NCBI RefSeq assembly: GCF_017874475.1
Contig: NZ_JAGGLO010000001.1
Location: 646,387 to 710,386, forward strand
Direction: 5' to 3'
Length of the DNA stretch: 64,000 nucleotides
Source: Anaerococcus degeneri
GTDB lineage: Bacteria > Bacillota > Clostridia > Tissierellales > Peptoniphilaceae
Every line of letters begins with the position of its first letter. The first letter of the stretch is position 1. A program made the translations under genes and the position numbers. This document shows, piece by piece, positions 17,731-27,800 of this stretch. The notes under the pieces were generated by a model. It searched no databases. It saw only the letters and a list, made by a program, of their open reading frames with translations, and was not told the DNA's origin.

Positions 17731-19464
17731 TTATGACAGTTTCCAATTAACTGCCTTTTGTCGTGCCTCAACAAAATTTTTATAGATACCTTCTGCTTGA
17801 ATTAGCTCTTCATGTGTGCCTTTTTGATTTATTTTTCCATTTGCTAAAACAAGTATTTGGTTTGCATTTTTTATTGTCTTTAGTCTGTGTGCTATCATTA
17901 TTACTGTTTTATTTCTTGTGAGTTCCTCCATAGCAACCTGCAATTTATCCTCATTTTCAGGGTCTACATTTGCAGTAGCTTCATCGAAAATAATAATAGG
18001 TGCATTCTTTATCATTGCTCTTGCAATTGATATTCTTTGTCTTTCTCCACCAGATAGACTTGCACCTCCCTCTCCTATAACTGTTTCATATTGTTCAGGA
18101 AGCTTCATAATAAATTCATGACAACACGCCTTCTTTGCGGCTTCTATAACTTCCTCATGTGTAGCATCCGGCTTGGCAAACTTTATATTGTTCTCAATAG
18201 TGTCTTGAAATAAATAAACATTTTGAAAAACCATACTAATTTGTCTCATTAATGACTCCAATGAATATTCTTTAATATTGTGTCTACCTATGCTGATTTC
18301 TCCTTTCTCTACATCCCAAAATCTCGCTATCAAATTGCAAAATGTAGTTTTTCCAGCTCCTGAAGGCCCAACTATAGCTGTCATTTGGTTTTGTGGTATC
18401 TTGACCGAAATATCATCGAGGATTTTTTTACCTGAATATGAAAACTCTACATTATCAAAAGAAATATCGAAAGTAGTAGGCTTTATGTCTTTTCCATCAA
18501 TATCCATCTGTGGAAATTCCTCTAACTTCCTTGTTTGCTCAATAGATCCACTAACAACTCTGAGAGAGGTTGTTGCACTTCCTGCCAATTTTATTTGAGA
18601 AAAAGCAAGAAAAGAAATTATAATCGTCATAACTGTATTTAAGAATGAGAGTTCTCCATTGATATAAAAGAAAATACCTGCACCTATTATCAAAATGCTA
18701 AACAAATCCAAAAGAATATTTTGCAAAATCGTATAAGGTGTAAACAGTTTTTCACAATCAAGATTTATTTTTCTACTATTTTCAATAGCACCTCTGACTT
18801 TTTCATCTCCTTTCCCTGTTAAATTGAAAGATTTTATAACAGACATTCCTCCAATTTGCTCTAAAATGGCATCAACTAATTTAGCAGATGCTTTTTGTCT
18901 TTTAGGAAGAACACTCCTTGATTTGCTTTCCATTTTTGAGAGAACAAATAAGTACAATAGACATCCAATTGCAACAATAAAACCTATTCTCCACTCAAAT
19001 GCTAAAATCATTATTGTAAATATTATCGTGTTTATAAAACCTGATAATGTATTTACCATAACCATTGCGGCGGTATTTTCTACATCTTCTAAAACAGTTG
19101 TAGAAATTCCAACCACTTCACCAATATTGTTTTCATTGAAAAATCCCATAGGAATTTTTTTGAGCATTTCTCCTATTGCTACTCTTTTATTTGCCACCAT
19201 AAAATAACTTGCATGGCATTGCTGTAACTGTGAATAATAATTTGCAACACTTCTGCCAACTATGCTTATAACAAGAAGTATCAAAGCAATCCATGCAGGT
19301 GTCATACTCATATTTTTTTCAACAATAGCTTTAACAATAATGTATATTGCACTGATTTGGAGCATGTGAAAAATTGCAAACAAGAAACTTACCCATATAG
19401 AATGGTATACATTTTTCTTCTCATCACCTGAGAAATCTAAAATTTTCTTTAAGGCACTTATCAT
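17731..19464 (-). CDS. Exporter-fold ABC transporter half, YbtQ/IrtB-like
   Basis: The 577-aa protein has six N-terminal membrane helices (to about residue 310) and a C-terminal ATPase with Walker A VGPSGAGKTT, Q-loop VFQNVYLFQDT, signature LSGGERQRISIARA, Walker B IIFDEATANVD and the H-loop AHRL. Exporter-fold ABC pairs next to thiazoline siderophore genes (YbtP/YbtQ, IrtA/IrtB) import the ferric siderophore. This pair most likely does the same, or exports the product; the fold does not tell direction. Its start overlaps the stop of the partner gene (ATGA), typical of a heterodimer. Confidence 0.85.
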   Translation of the reverse strand: MISALKKILDFSGDEKKNVYHSIWVSFLFAIFHMLQISAIYIIVKAIVEKNMSMTPAWIALILLVISIVGRSVANYYSQLQQCHASYFMVANKRVAIGEMLKKIPMGFFNENNIGEVVGISTTVLEDVENTAAMVMVNTLSGFINTIIFTIMILAFEWRIGFIVAIGCLLYLFVLSKMESKSRSVLPKRQKASAKLVDAILEQIGGMSVIKSFNLTGKGDEKVRGAIENSRKINLDCEKLFTPYTILQNILLDLFSILIIGAGIFFYINGELSFLNTVMTIIISFLAFSQIKLAGSATTSLRVVSGSIEQTRKLEEFPQMDIDGKDIKPTTFDISFDNVEFSYSGKKILDDISVKIPQNQMTAIVGPSGAGKTTFCNLIARFWDVEKGEISIGRHNIKEYSLESLMRQISMVFQNVYLFQDTIENNIKFAKPDATHEEVIEAAKKACCHEFIMKLPEQYETVIGEGGASLSGGERQRISIARAMIKNAPIIIFDEATANVDPENEDKLQVAMEELTRNKTVIMIAHRLKTIKNANQILVLANGKINQKGTHEELIQAEGIYKNFVEARQKAVNWKLS

Positions 19465-21203
19465 TTTATTTCACCATCCTTTACTCCAATATGAGCATTC
19501 CACATCTTTTGGTATAACTCAGAATCTTCCATAAGTTCTTCATGCTTACCATGTGAAACAAGCTCTCCATTCTCAATTAAGAATATTTGTTCTGCATCTG
19601 TTATAGTTGATAACCTATGAGCAATAATAATCACCGTTTTATCTTTTATAAGCTTTGATAAAGCTTGCTTTATAATCACTTCATTTTCAGGATCTATATA
19701 TGAAGTAGCTTCATCAAGTATTACTATAGGTGCATTTTTGAGCATTGCTCTTGCAATTGATATTCTTTGTCTTTCTCCACCAGAAACATGGCTCCCACTA
19801 CTTCCGACAACCGTATCGTAACCATGTTCCATTTTCATAATAAAATCATGACAACCCGATTTCTTAGCAATGTCTTCTACTTCTTTATCACTGGCACTTG
19901 GATTACCCATTCGGATGTTTTCCCTAATACTTTCGTTGAACAAAAAATTATCCTGAGAAACAAATGCAGTTGAACTATATAATTGCTTTAATGGAATTTC
20001 CTTAAGATTGTATCCACCAATATTTATATTTCCTTCCGTAATATCCCAATATCCAGCTATTAATTTTGCTAAAGTTGACTTGCCACTTCCACTTGGCCCA
20101 ACAAAAGCCACTGTTGTCCCTTCTTTTATGTTTAGGGATATTCCATGAAGAATTTCTTTTTCTTCTTCATATCCAAACTTTACATTTTGTAAATCAATAT
20201 TATATTGCTGGATAGTCACTTCTCCATCAGAATGCTTTTGTTCTTTTCCTTCTAAAATTGAGTTAATAGAATTAGCAATAGTTCCTATCTTAGCAAGACC
20301 ATCAACAAAATTGATTGTTTCAAGTAAAGGTCCTGCAATACCTAAAGATAGAATAATAACAGATATAAATACTTCTGCACTCAAACTGCCACTAATGTAG
20401 AAATACCAACCAAATGGAAGCACTGTTATCATTGTAGTAGGAGATATATTTTTAGATAAAGATACAGGTAACTGGCAGCTCTTCATCCATTCATAAAAGT
20501 ATCTTGCATTTGCAATGACTTTATCTTTGTACTTTGCGTACGATCTCTTGTCTTGATTAAATGTTTTTATCACTTCTATTCCATTGACATACTCAACAAT
20601 TGCAGAATTCATTTCTCGATTTACCTTTACAGATCCTTCATATTGAACAGCATAATTTTTCATTACGAGTCCCATAAAAAGCATCCCCACAGGAATGGAT
20701 ACTAATGATAAAAGAGCCATTCTCCAATCAAGAAATAATAAGTAAATAAATATACTCAAAGAGCCTAATAAATTTGAGGTCATTTCAGGTAAAAGGTGTG
20801 CCAGAGGCTTTTCCATACTTTCAACTTGATCAACCATAATTTGCTTAAAATTTCCACTTGGAACAGAGATTATTTCCCCTAATGGCATCTTTGGGAGTTT
20901 TTCAAGCATTCTTAAACGAACATCTTTCAGTACATTAAAAGTTGCTTTATGAGATACAGATAAAGCCATAGAGTATAAAAATGATTTTAAAATATAAGAT
21001 AACAATCCTATTCCTAGCCATAAGGAATAAATTTTAAAATCCTCATTTCCCTTTAACAATTCAACTAAAATACGACTTGCTGCAATATATGGAACAATCC
21101 CTGCAATAACACCGATACTCGCTATAAATACAGATGTTTTTAACTTTGAATGTTCCTTTTTTGCAAGTTCCCACAATATAGTAGCAGGACTTTTTTGTTT
21201 CAT
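19461..21203 (-). CDS. Exporter-fold ABC transporter half, YbtP/IrtA-like
   Basis: The 580-aa partner of the next gene: membrane domain first, then ATPase with Walker A VGPSGSGKST, Q-loop FVSQDNFLFNES, signature VSGGERQRISIARAML, Walker B IVILDEATSYID and AHRLSTI. I chose the ATG at 21201-21203 (MKQKSPATILWE) because GGAGGTG lies just before it; a longer frame from 21218 starts inside that site. It is the first structural gene of the transporter operon after the TetR gene. The short leader carries TetR-type half sites (21237-21249). Confidence 0.85.
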   Translation of the reverse strand: MKQKSPATILWELAKKEHSKLKTSVFIASIGVIAGIVPYIAASRILVELLKGNEDFKIYSLWLGIGLLSYILKSFLYSMALSVSHKATFNVLKDVRLRMLEKLPKMPLGEIISVPSGNFKQIMVDQVESMEKPLAHLLPEMTSNLLGSLSIFIYLLFLDWRMALLSLVSIPVGMLFMGLVMKNYAVQYEGSVKVNREMNSAIVEYVNGIEVIKTFNQDKRSYAKYKDKVIANARYFYEWMKSCQLPVSLSKNISPTTMITVLPFGWYFYISGSLSAEVFISVIILSLGIAGPLLETINFVDGLAKIGTIANSINSILEGKEQKHSDGEVTIQQYNIDLQNVKFGYEEEKEILHGISLNIKEGTTVAFVGPSGSGKSTLAKLIAGYWDITEGNINIGGYNLKEIPLKQLYSSTAFVSQDNFLFNESIRENIRMGNPSASDKEVEDIAKKSGCHDFIMKMEHGYDTVVGSSGSHVSGGERQRISIARAMLKNAPIVILDEATSYIDPENEVIIKQALSKLIKDKTVIIIAHRLSTITDAEQIFLIENGELVSHGKHEELMEDSELYQKMWNAHIGVKDGEIK

Positions 21204-21236
21204 AATCAACACCTCCAAATAAAATAACTTAATTAG

Positions 21237-21249
21237 CTAACTTAGTTAT
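21237..21249. promoter_or_regulatory. Probable TetR operator in front of the ABC genes
   Basis: The 13 bases CTAACTTAGTTAT match the arms of the site at 21922-21934 (ATAAC-N3-GTTAT) with one mismatch. A second related half, ATAACTTAATTAGC, abuts it at 21223-21236. It would let the TetR protein act within its own operon leader as well. Confidence 0.5.
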
Positions 21250-21272
21250 CATTTATGCAAAAAAACTACCCC

Positions 21273-21896
21273 TTAAAATCCTTGCAATTTTTTCCACCCC
21301 TCACGAAAAAATCTCGCAACGATTTCTGAGTTTTGTTTAACCTCTTCAATATTGTCAGAATGCATAATAATTTCACACAATGCATTAATATATGCATGAT
21401 TAAGTAAGTGCATTGATTTTTCAGATATATTAATGCATTTATAATTATCTTTTAAAACTATTTTTGAGATTTTATTTCTATTTAAATCTTCCATTTTTAC
21501 TAATTTTTCAATGAAATTATCATATTTTGTTCCATACGCTTTATACACTAAAAGTTCAAATATATCTTTTTTTCTAAATATATATATTGCGGTTTCGATT
21601 GATCCAGCAATATTAATTTCAGCTAAGTCTTTAATGTGTTTCTCATCAATACTTCTAAACGATTCTTCTTCGAATTTTGTATATAAATCTAAAATTTCTT
21701 TAGCGAGTGGTTCAACTAAGGCAACAAATAGAGCTTCCTTATCCTCAAAATGTCTATAAAAAGCCCCTGTAGTAACACCGGCATCTTTACATATCTTTCT
21801 TAAATTAGCTCGTTCATATCCATCATTTAAAAAATTAATTTTCCCACTTTTCAAAATGTTTTCGTGTGTAACATCAAATCCTTTCAGATTTTTCAT
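21273..21896 (-). CDS. TetR-family transcriptional regulator
   Basis: The 207-aa protein has an N-terminal TetR helix-turn-helix: LRKICKDAGVTTGAFYRHFE, followed by DKEALFVALVEPL. The rest is a helical ligand domain (about residues 60-205). The ATG at 21894-21896 is chosen because GAGGTG lies 6 bases upstream; the apparent GTG at 21903 is part of that site. It is the first gene of the transporter operon and probably represses it through the palindrome at 21922-21934. The inducing ligand is unknown; the siderophore or a precursor is a natural guess. Confidence 0.85.
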   Translation of the reverse strand: MKNLKGFDVTHENILKSGKINFLNDGYERANLRKICKDAGVTTGAFYRHFEDKEALFVALVEPLAKEILDLYTKFEEESFRSIDEKHIKDLAEINIAGSIETAIYIFRKKDIFELLVYKAYGTKYDNFIEKLVKMEDLNRNKISKIVLKDNYKCINISEKSMHLLNHAYINALCEIIMHSDNIEEVKQNSEIVARFFREGWKKLQGF

Positions 21897-21921
21897 GTTA
21901 TTCACCTCTTCCTATATACAG

Positions 21922-21968
21922 ATAACTTTGTTATATAAAATAATACCATATATTCCATTTTGAGTCAA
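21922..21968 (-). promoter_or_regulatory. Transporter-operon promoter with TetR operator
   Basis: On the minus strand TTGACT (21963-21968) and TATTAT (21940-21945) are separated by 17 bases, a strong sigma-A promoter. Directly downstream lies the palindrome ATAAC-TTT-GTTAT (21922-21934). A repressor bound there would block the start of transcription. No obvious terminator separates this promoter from the NRPS operon upstream, so some read-through is possible. Confidence 0.7.
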
Positions 21969-22015
21969 GAGAATTTAGAAGAGCCATGATTTTTATGCGT
22001 TTACAACATCCATAT

Positions 22016-22705
22016 TCATGAACGATTATTTTGTAAGAATAAATGTATGTCTTCGGCAACTTTTTCCCAATCTGGATCAAGCATACAATCATGACATAAT
22101 TCATTATAAATCTTCAAAGTTGCACCATAATAATTCATAGTATCAATTAGAGACTTTACAGGTATGCATCTATCATTTTTTGAGCCAATTATAAAAGTTG
22201 GTACAAATTTGTAAAATAATTTAATAGAAGAATATGTTAATGTCAACAATCTTATATTTTTAGCTTCTTCTTTCATTTTAGCTACATATTCTTTAGCTTT
22301 ATCTACTCTGCCAGAAAAGAAAAGTTCTTCCTTCGTTTTTCCGTAATAATTAAAAGAAATTTTTATAGCATTCAATAACCTATTACTAATTGGATAAGGT
22401 GAAAGTAATACTATTGCATTTACATTATTAATATTTTTATTATCTTGTAAATATTCATTTAAGATTAAATTGCCCATTGAATGAGAAACTATCGCTAATT
22501 TACTATTATTTTCTCTTTTTATCTTTCTTATAATTTCTTCTAATATTAAAACAGAGTTTCTAACATTTCTCGCATTTTTAGACAGAACGTGGATATTAAC
22601 ACTATAGCCTTTCTTTATAAAATATTTAGTAAAATTTTCATCCCAACACCATTCAGCATGTGATGCTCCACATATAAAAACAATATTATATTTTTGTGTT
22701 ACCAT
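22016..22705 (-). CDS. Alpha/beta hydrolase at the end of the NRPS operon
   Basis: The 229-aa protein has FICGASHAEWCWDENF at the oxyanion position, nucleophile motif SHSMGN near residue 72, acid GSKNDRCIP near 175 and His in LCHDCMLDPDW near 205. It resembles short lysophospholipase/salicylate-esterase-like hydrolases rather than NRPS thioesterases. It may edit or release intermediates, or open the ferric siderophore inside the cell; neither is shown. GAGGTG precedes the ATG, and the gene begins only 4 bases after the stop of the reductase-methyltransferase gene, so it is the last gene of the NRPS operon. Confidence 0.75.
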   Translation of the reverse strand: MVTQKYNIVFICGASHAEWCWDENFTKYFIKKGYSVNIHVLSKNARNVRNSVLILEEIIRKIKRENNSKLAIVSHSMGNLILNEYLQDNKNINNVNAIVLLSPYPISNRLLNAIKISFNYYGKTKEELFFSGRVDKAKEYVAKMKEEAKNIRLLTLTYSSIKLFYKFVPTFIIGSKNDRCIPVKSLIDTMNYYGATLKIYNELCHDCMLDPDWEKVAEDIHLFLQNNRS

Positions 22706-22709
22706 ATTT

Positions 22710-24821
22710 TCACCTCACTTTATCTTTAATTATTAATAACTTTTGCCCAAATATATTCAAATTGAAATTTTCTCTAGGGAAAATACTAAAATCAAAATCC
22801 CCACATCGATTAATAAGTTCTATCCAATCATTTAATTCTAAAAAAGTGCTATTTTTAATCTTTCGTATATCATCAGGTTCTTCCATCATAAATACTTGTG
22901 ATACTAGCATCTCAATTGGATTACCTATTGGTTCTGTAATCAACATTACTCCATCTGGTCTTATCTTTTTTAAAAATGCCTTCATTACTTTCTCAAGATT
23001 ACTAGAATTATTTAAAACCCCTGCTGCAATAATAATATCTACCTTATCTAAAGATTCTATCTCTTCTAAATTATCAATATTAAGCCTTAAATACTTAATT
23101 GCTGAATTATTTTTAAACTTCTCTTTTCCAATATCTAAAAAGAACTTCGAAATATCAGTATATAAATAATTTATTTTTTGTATCAAACTATATTCATTTA
23201 ATTTTGTAATTACACTATCTGTTGACGCACCTATACCAGCGCCAACCTCAAGTATGGTTATTTTCCTAATCTTGTTTTCCAAATGTCGGTTTACATAATC
23301 AGCAACCTGAATTCCGATTATTTCGTTTAAAAATCTGTAAATTATATTATTTTTATACAGAGCTGTAGCATATTTTATATCAGCTTCCGGGAATAATATA
23401 GCATTACAATCAATTTCCCCATAAAACAACTCTTTCAAATTTTTTATATTTTCTCTGATATAATCTATTGAAGAGGGATCACCTAATTTCCAATCCCATA
23501 ATTCACGCAACTCACAAAAAAGTTGTTCTGTATTGATTTGTAAATTCTTAGTCAAATAAAAACTTCCTTCATTATTTTCTATAAATCCATGCAAAACGAG
23601 CATTTTTAACCATCTTTTTACTATCTTACTATTTTTGCTATGGAAGCAGTTTTTAATGATCTTTTCCTCAGAATATTTTATATTTTGATCGATAAAAGCA
23701 CCGTTGTCTTTAAAAAATTTAAATATTTCTCCTAATATATAAGTATCCAACGTTTCTTTATACTTTAATAAATATTCTTTCGAGATATATGAATAATTCC
23801 TCTCTATATTAGCAATTTCTTTACTCATATTTATTGTAACTGAATTATTATAATTAAATCCATCTCCTTGTTTCAAAGTTTGAAACCCATTATTTTTTCT
23901 TTTATATTCTCCTATTCCTGTCATTTTATCACATGATAATACTTTATTTATATCTTGAATAAAAGATAAATCGTTTAATGCTTCTTGAATATGAGAGCGA
24001 TAATTAATTTCATTTATATCTATGCCCTCCTCAATAACTGTACTTAAATTCAGTTTATAATTGTTCTCCAATGTTTGATTACAACCGCTAATATTTCCTG
24101 CTGTTTTTTTTATTATATTATCACCATATAATATATTTTTTTGAATAAAGTTAATTGTTATGCAACAATTTTTTGTGAAAATTTTTAACTCATCATTGTA
24201 CGCAGTAAATTGATATTCTTCATTAAGATTCGGTCTATATATTCTTATGCAAAACGGAACACTTGCAATATATCCCGAAAATGATTTTATCATTGAATTA
24301 CCATGATTATTTGTTATATTTACTTTTTGGTTTGTCTTCAATCCTTCTTTCAGTATTTTAAAGATATAATATATCAAAAACTTTGAAAATAGCCCATCAA
24401 TATATAAAATATTATTCTTACTAAATTCTTCATATATCGTATTTGTACACTGTTTAAAAAAAATATCATTTTCACTTGGTATTTCTGGAATATAATAAAC
24501 TTTTTTATTGTTTGCTATTTTTACACAACTTTTTATTTGATTTACATCCAATGGCATCTGATCAACTATAGAAATTCCGGCTTCTAACAATTCCATTCTT
24601 AAATAGGGATTGTTAGAAGCTATCAAGGATTTTTGAGGAATATATGCCCATTTAATATCTGATGGTAACTGAGAAACAAATTTGTATAGTTTTAGATTTT
24701 TAAAATAAGCATTTTTCTCAGCTAACTCATCTTCGGAATCTAATATACATAATTTAGTTTTTGCTTGCAAATAATGTAAATTTTCTGGATTACCACATAT
24801 CAAAACATTTGACACCTTCAT
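22710..24821 (-). CDS. Fusion: thiazoline-reductase-like domain plus SAM methyltransferase
   Basis: The 703-aa protein has two parts. Residues 1 to about 330 follow the Irp3/YbtU thiazoline-reductase pattern (SNVLICGNPENLHYL, QLPSDIKWAYIP, LLEAGISIVDQMPLDVNQIK), but the cofactor-loop glycines are not kept and the usual EHP.H stretch is DQMPLD, so reductase activity is doubtful. Residues from about 390 on match the methyltransferase domain embedded in the cluster's A domains: helical cap, then motif I ILEVGAGIGASTDS at about 525, intact, then LITEPIGNPIEMLVSQVFMMEEP. I infer a trans-acting methyltransferase recruited through a dead reductase domain. AAGGAG precedes the ATG. I know no named protein with this architecture. 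Confidence 0.7.
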   Translation of the reverse strand: MKVSNVLICGNPENLHYLQAKTKLCILDSEDELAEKNAYFKNLKLYKFVSQLPSDIKWAYIPQKSLIASNNPYLRMELLEAGISIVDQMPLDVNQIKSCVKIANNKKVYYIPEIPSENDIFFKQCTNTIYEEFSKNNILYIDGLFSKFLIYYIFKILKEGLKTNQKVNITNNHGNSMIKSFSGYIASVPFCIRIYRPNLNEEYQFTAYNDELKIFTKNCCITINFIQKNILYGDNIIKKTAGNISGCNQTLENNYKLNLSTVIEEGIDINEINYRSHIQEALNDLSFIQDINKVLSCDKMTGIGEYKRKNNGFQTLKQGDGFNYNNSVTINMSKEIANIERNYSYISKEYLLKYKETLDTYILGEIFKFFKDNGAFIDQNIKYSEEKIIKNCFHSKNSKIVKRWLKMLVLHGFIENNEGSFYLTKNLQINTEQLFCELRELWDWKLGDPSSIDYIRENIKNLKELFYGEIDCNAILFPEADIKYATALYKNNIIYRFLNEIIGIQVADYVNRHLENKIRKITILEVGAGIGASTDSVITKLNEYSLIQKINYLYTDISKFFLDIGKEKFKNNSAIKYLRLNIDNLEEIESLDKVDIIIAAGVLNNSSNLEKVMKAFLKKIRPDGVMLITEPIGNPIEMLVSQVFMMEEPDDIRKIKNSTFLELNDWIELINRCGDFDFSIFPRENFNLNIFGQKLLIIKDKVR

Positions 24822-24840
24822 TTACATCTCCTTTAGACGT

Positions 24841-27800
24841 TTATTTTTTTATTAACATCGCCAATTGTTTAGCATTATTTTTATTTTGTACACAACTATA
24901 GTGATTTCCATCAATATAGAATTTGTTTATATCGCCTATAATTGAATCTTTCCATTTATCAACTAAATGCTCAATATATTTATATGCTCCTTTGTTATCT
25001 TTAGCAATATAATAATCAAGATCCCCAAAGAAAAGATCAGGATTATATTTTTGAGCTTCTATTGAATGTCTAAATATTTTATATAGATCAAACAAAGAGT
25101 ACATAGATAACGCCTGTTTCTGCTTTTTATTAATAAGACTATGATACTTAATAAATCTATCACTCTGTATCATATTATTTAATTCTATAATAAGATTTTT
25201 ATCTTCTTCATTATTAAAACAATCTAAAATATTTGATATCGTTAGTATGTTTTTATTAGTATCAATTGAAGTATAAATATCATCAAATATATCAATTTGT
25301 CTAATTCCCAAATCTTCTAAATTTATACCAAACGCATATATGAATATTAATTCAAGTGGTAATTCATCAAAACTATTCTCTGGAATTGTTCCGCCTTCAA
25401 TTATAGATAAATTAACAACATTTATTCCCATTTCTAAAAGTCTTCTTGCCATTTCTATTGCTACGACTCCACTAAAACTATATCCTATTAGCTGCACTTC
25501 TTTGACATCAAATCCAACTATCTTTTTACAATACATATCCGCTAGCACCGGCACCAGGTTTTTCTTATCAAGTTCTAAATATTTTTTTATATTTGAAACT
25601 CCCAATATCAAAACATCTCCTGCATTTTGTTGGCATAATTCTGTAGCTAAATACTTGAAATTTTCCCAACTTCCAAAAGCGCCGTGTACAAGTACCCTTA
25701 ACCTTGAGGCCTCCAAATTGTTTGAACCTTTAAAAATTTTTGTATATACCATTTCTTCATCACTATAATCTTTTTCTACATCCTTGTCATCACTTTCTTC
25801 AAGAAACGCAGAAATTTCGGATACAAAAGGAAAATTAATTATTTCTCTCAATAATTCTTCAAAAGAAATTTCCTTATTTAGCTTATTTTTCACTTCGGTT
25901 GCTATTTTTGCAATAATAAGTGAATCTGCCCCAAAGTCATAAAAATTTGATTCCAATGTTAAATCTTCAGCTTCCAACAAATTTTTGCAAATTTCAAGAA
26001 TTTTTTCTTCAGTTTCAGATGTCGCTTCATTGTTAGCTGTATAAACTTTTTCTTCATTATTCTCAGCATTAATTATATCAAAATTCTTTTCCTGATCAAT
26101 TTTGCCATTACTATTCAACATTATAGATTCTACATAGTAAACTTTAGATGGAATCATATAATTTGGCAAATATCCCTTAATACTCTCGTTTATTTTTTCT
26201 CTATCTATTTCCATAAACTTCGTTTTAAACTTTTTAATAAAAAGAGTTACCCCAAAAATCCCTAAAGATTTATTCTCATATGGAAATTTATAAACTTTAT
26301 TGCTATCATCAACCGTAAGCAATATATTTTCCCATGTTTTTGTGTCTATAAATACAGTTTCTTCTCTTATGCTATCAATTGCTTCTTCCATCATTAATGC
26401 TTGCGATACCAGTAGCCAAGGTTCGTTTTTTATAGCTTCTGAGAATAACAAATATCCTTTAGGTGCCATCAATGTCTTAATGTAAGACATGCTTTTAGCA
26501 ATATCTTTAACATTTTCCAATACATATGCTCCTATAATAATATCAAAATAATTTGGTTGTAGGCCATTTTTAATTGGATCTTCATTTATATCTAGTTGGT
26601 AAACTAATATATTCTTATTATTTTTAAAATTTTCTTTAGCCTGTGGTAAAAAATATTTTTGCAAATCTGTAAAATGATATTCATAGTCATGACCATTAAG
26701 TATTTTTAATAGTTTTTTTGTTGTTGCACCAGTACCTGCACCAATTTCTAAAACTCTTATCTTTTTCTTTTTATTGTACTTTAAATAATTTTCTAAAAAC
26801 TGGCAATAATAGCCATTAATCAAGGCTGAATATATACTTTTTTCATAAAGAGATTCTGTATATTTCTTTGAGCCATTAGGATAAAGAATTCCTCTTGGAT
26901 CAATCTTGTTTGTTAAAATGTTTTTTAAATTATCTATATTTTCCTTAATATAATACATTATATTAATATCTCCGAATGCATTATCCCACATTAAAATACA
27001 ATTATTCCATAACTTATCTAATAATTCTTTCTTTATTATTTTAGGAATTACAATTGATTCTCCCTTTGAATAAATAACATTATTTATTTTTAGCTGAGTT
27101 ATCCATTTATTTATAATTTTATGATATTTTAAATCTATATCAGTTAAATTTTTTTCATAATTATATAAATTTAAACCAATATTTTTTAATACCCCTAAAT
27201 CTATCAAAGTATTTAACATCGAATTAAGGCAAACTATATCCCTTTGTTTGCAAATATATTGATAACAATCATAGTCTATATTTTTCTGAATATTTTCTTC
27301 TATTGCCTCAAACCCATCAAAATATTTATCGTATTGTTCGTCAACCTCACTAATATCAGCCCCTATTTTGGCAATAACTTCAATCGGTTTATCCTCATTA
27401 TTATAGTTGACTCTAACAATTAAATCATCAATTCCTTCCTGTTTCATTAAGGTGTTTTTTATCTCTCCAAATTCTATTCTATTGCCTCTTATTTTCACCT
27501 GAGTATCTTCCGTACCTAAAAATTCTATTTCTCCATTTGATAAATAGCGAACCAAATCTCCAGTAGAATAAAGTCTGACATGCTTTAGAGGATGAATAAA
27601 GAACTTTTCTTCTGTTAACTTTTTATCTCCTAAATACCCATCCGCTAAGCCTCTACCAGCTATATATAAATTACCTTCGCAATAAACTGGACAATCTTCA
27701 AAATTTTTATCTAATACATAAATCTGTTGATTAGTGAGCGGTTTCCCATACGGAATGCTTTTCCATCCCTTTTTAATACCTTTATATTCATGATAGTTAG

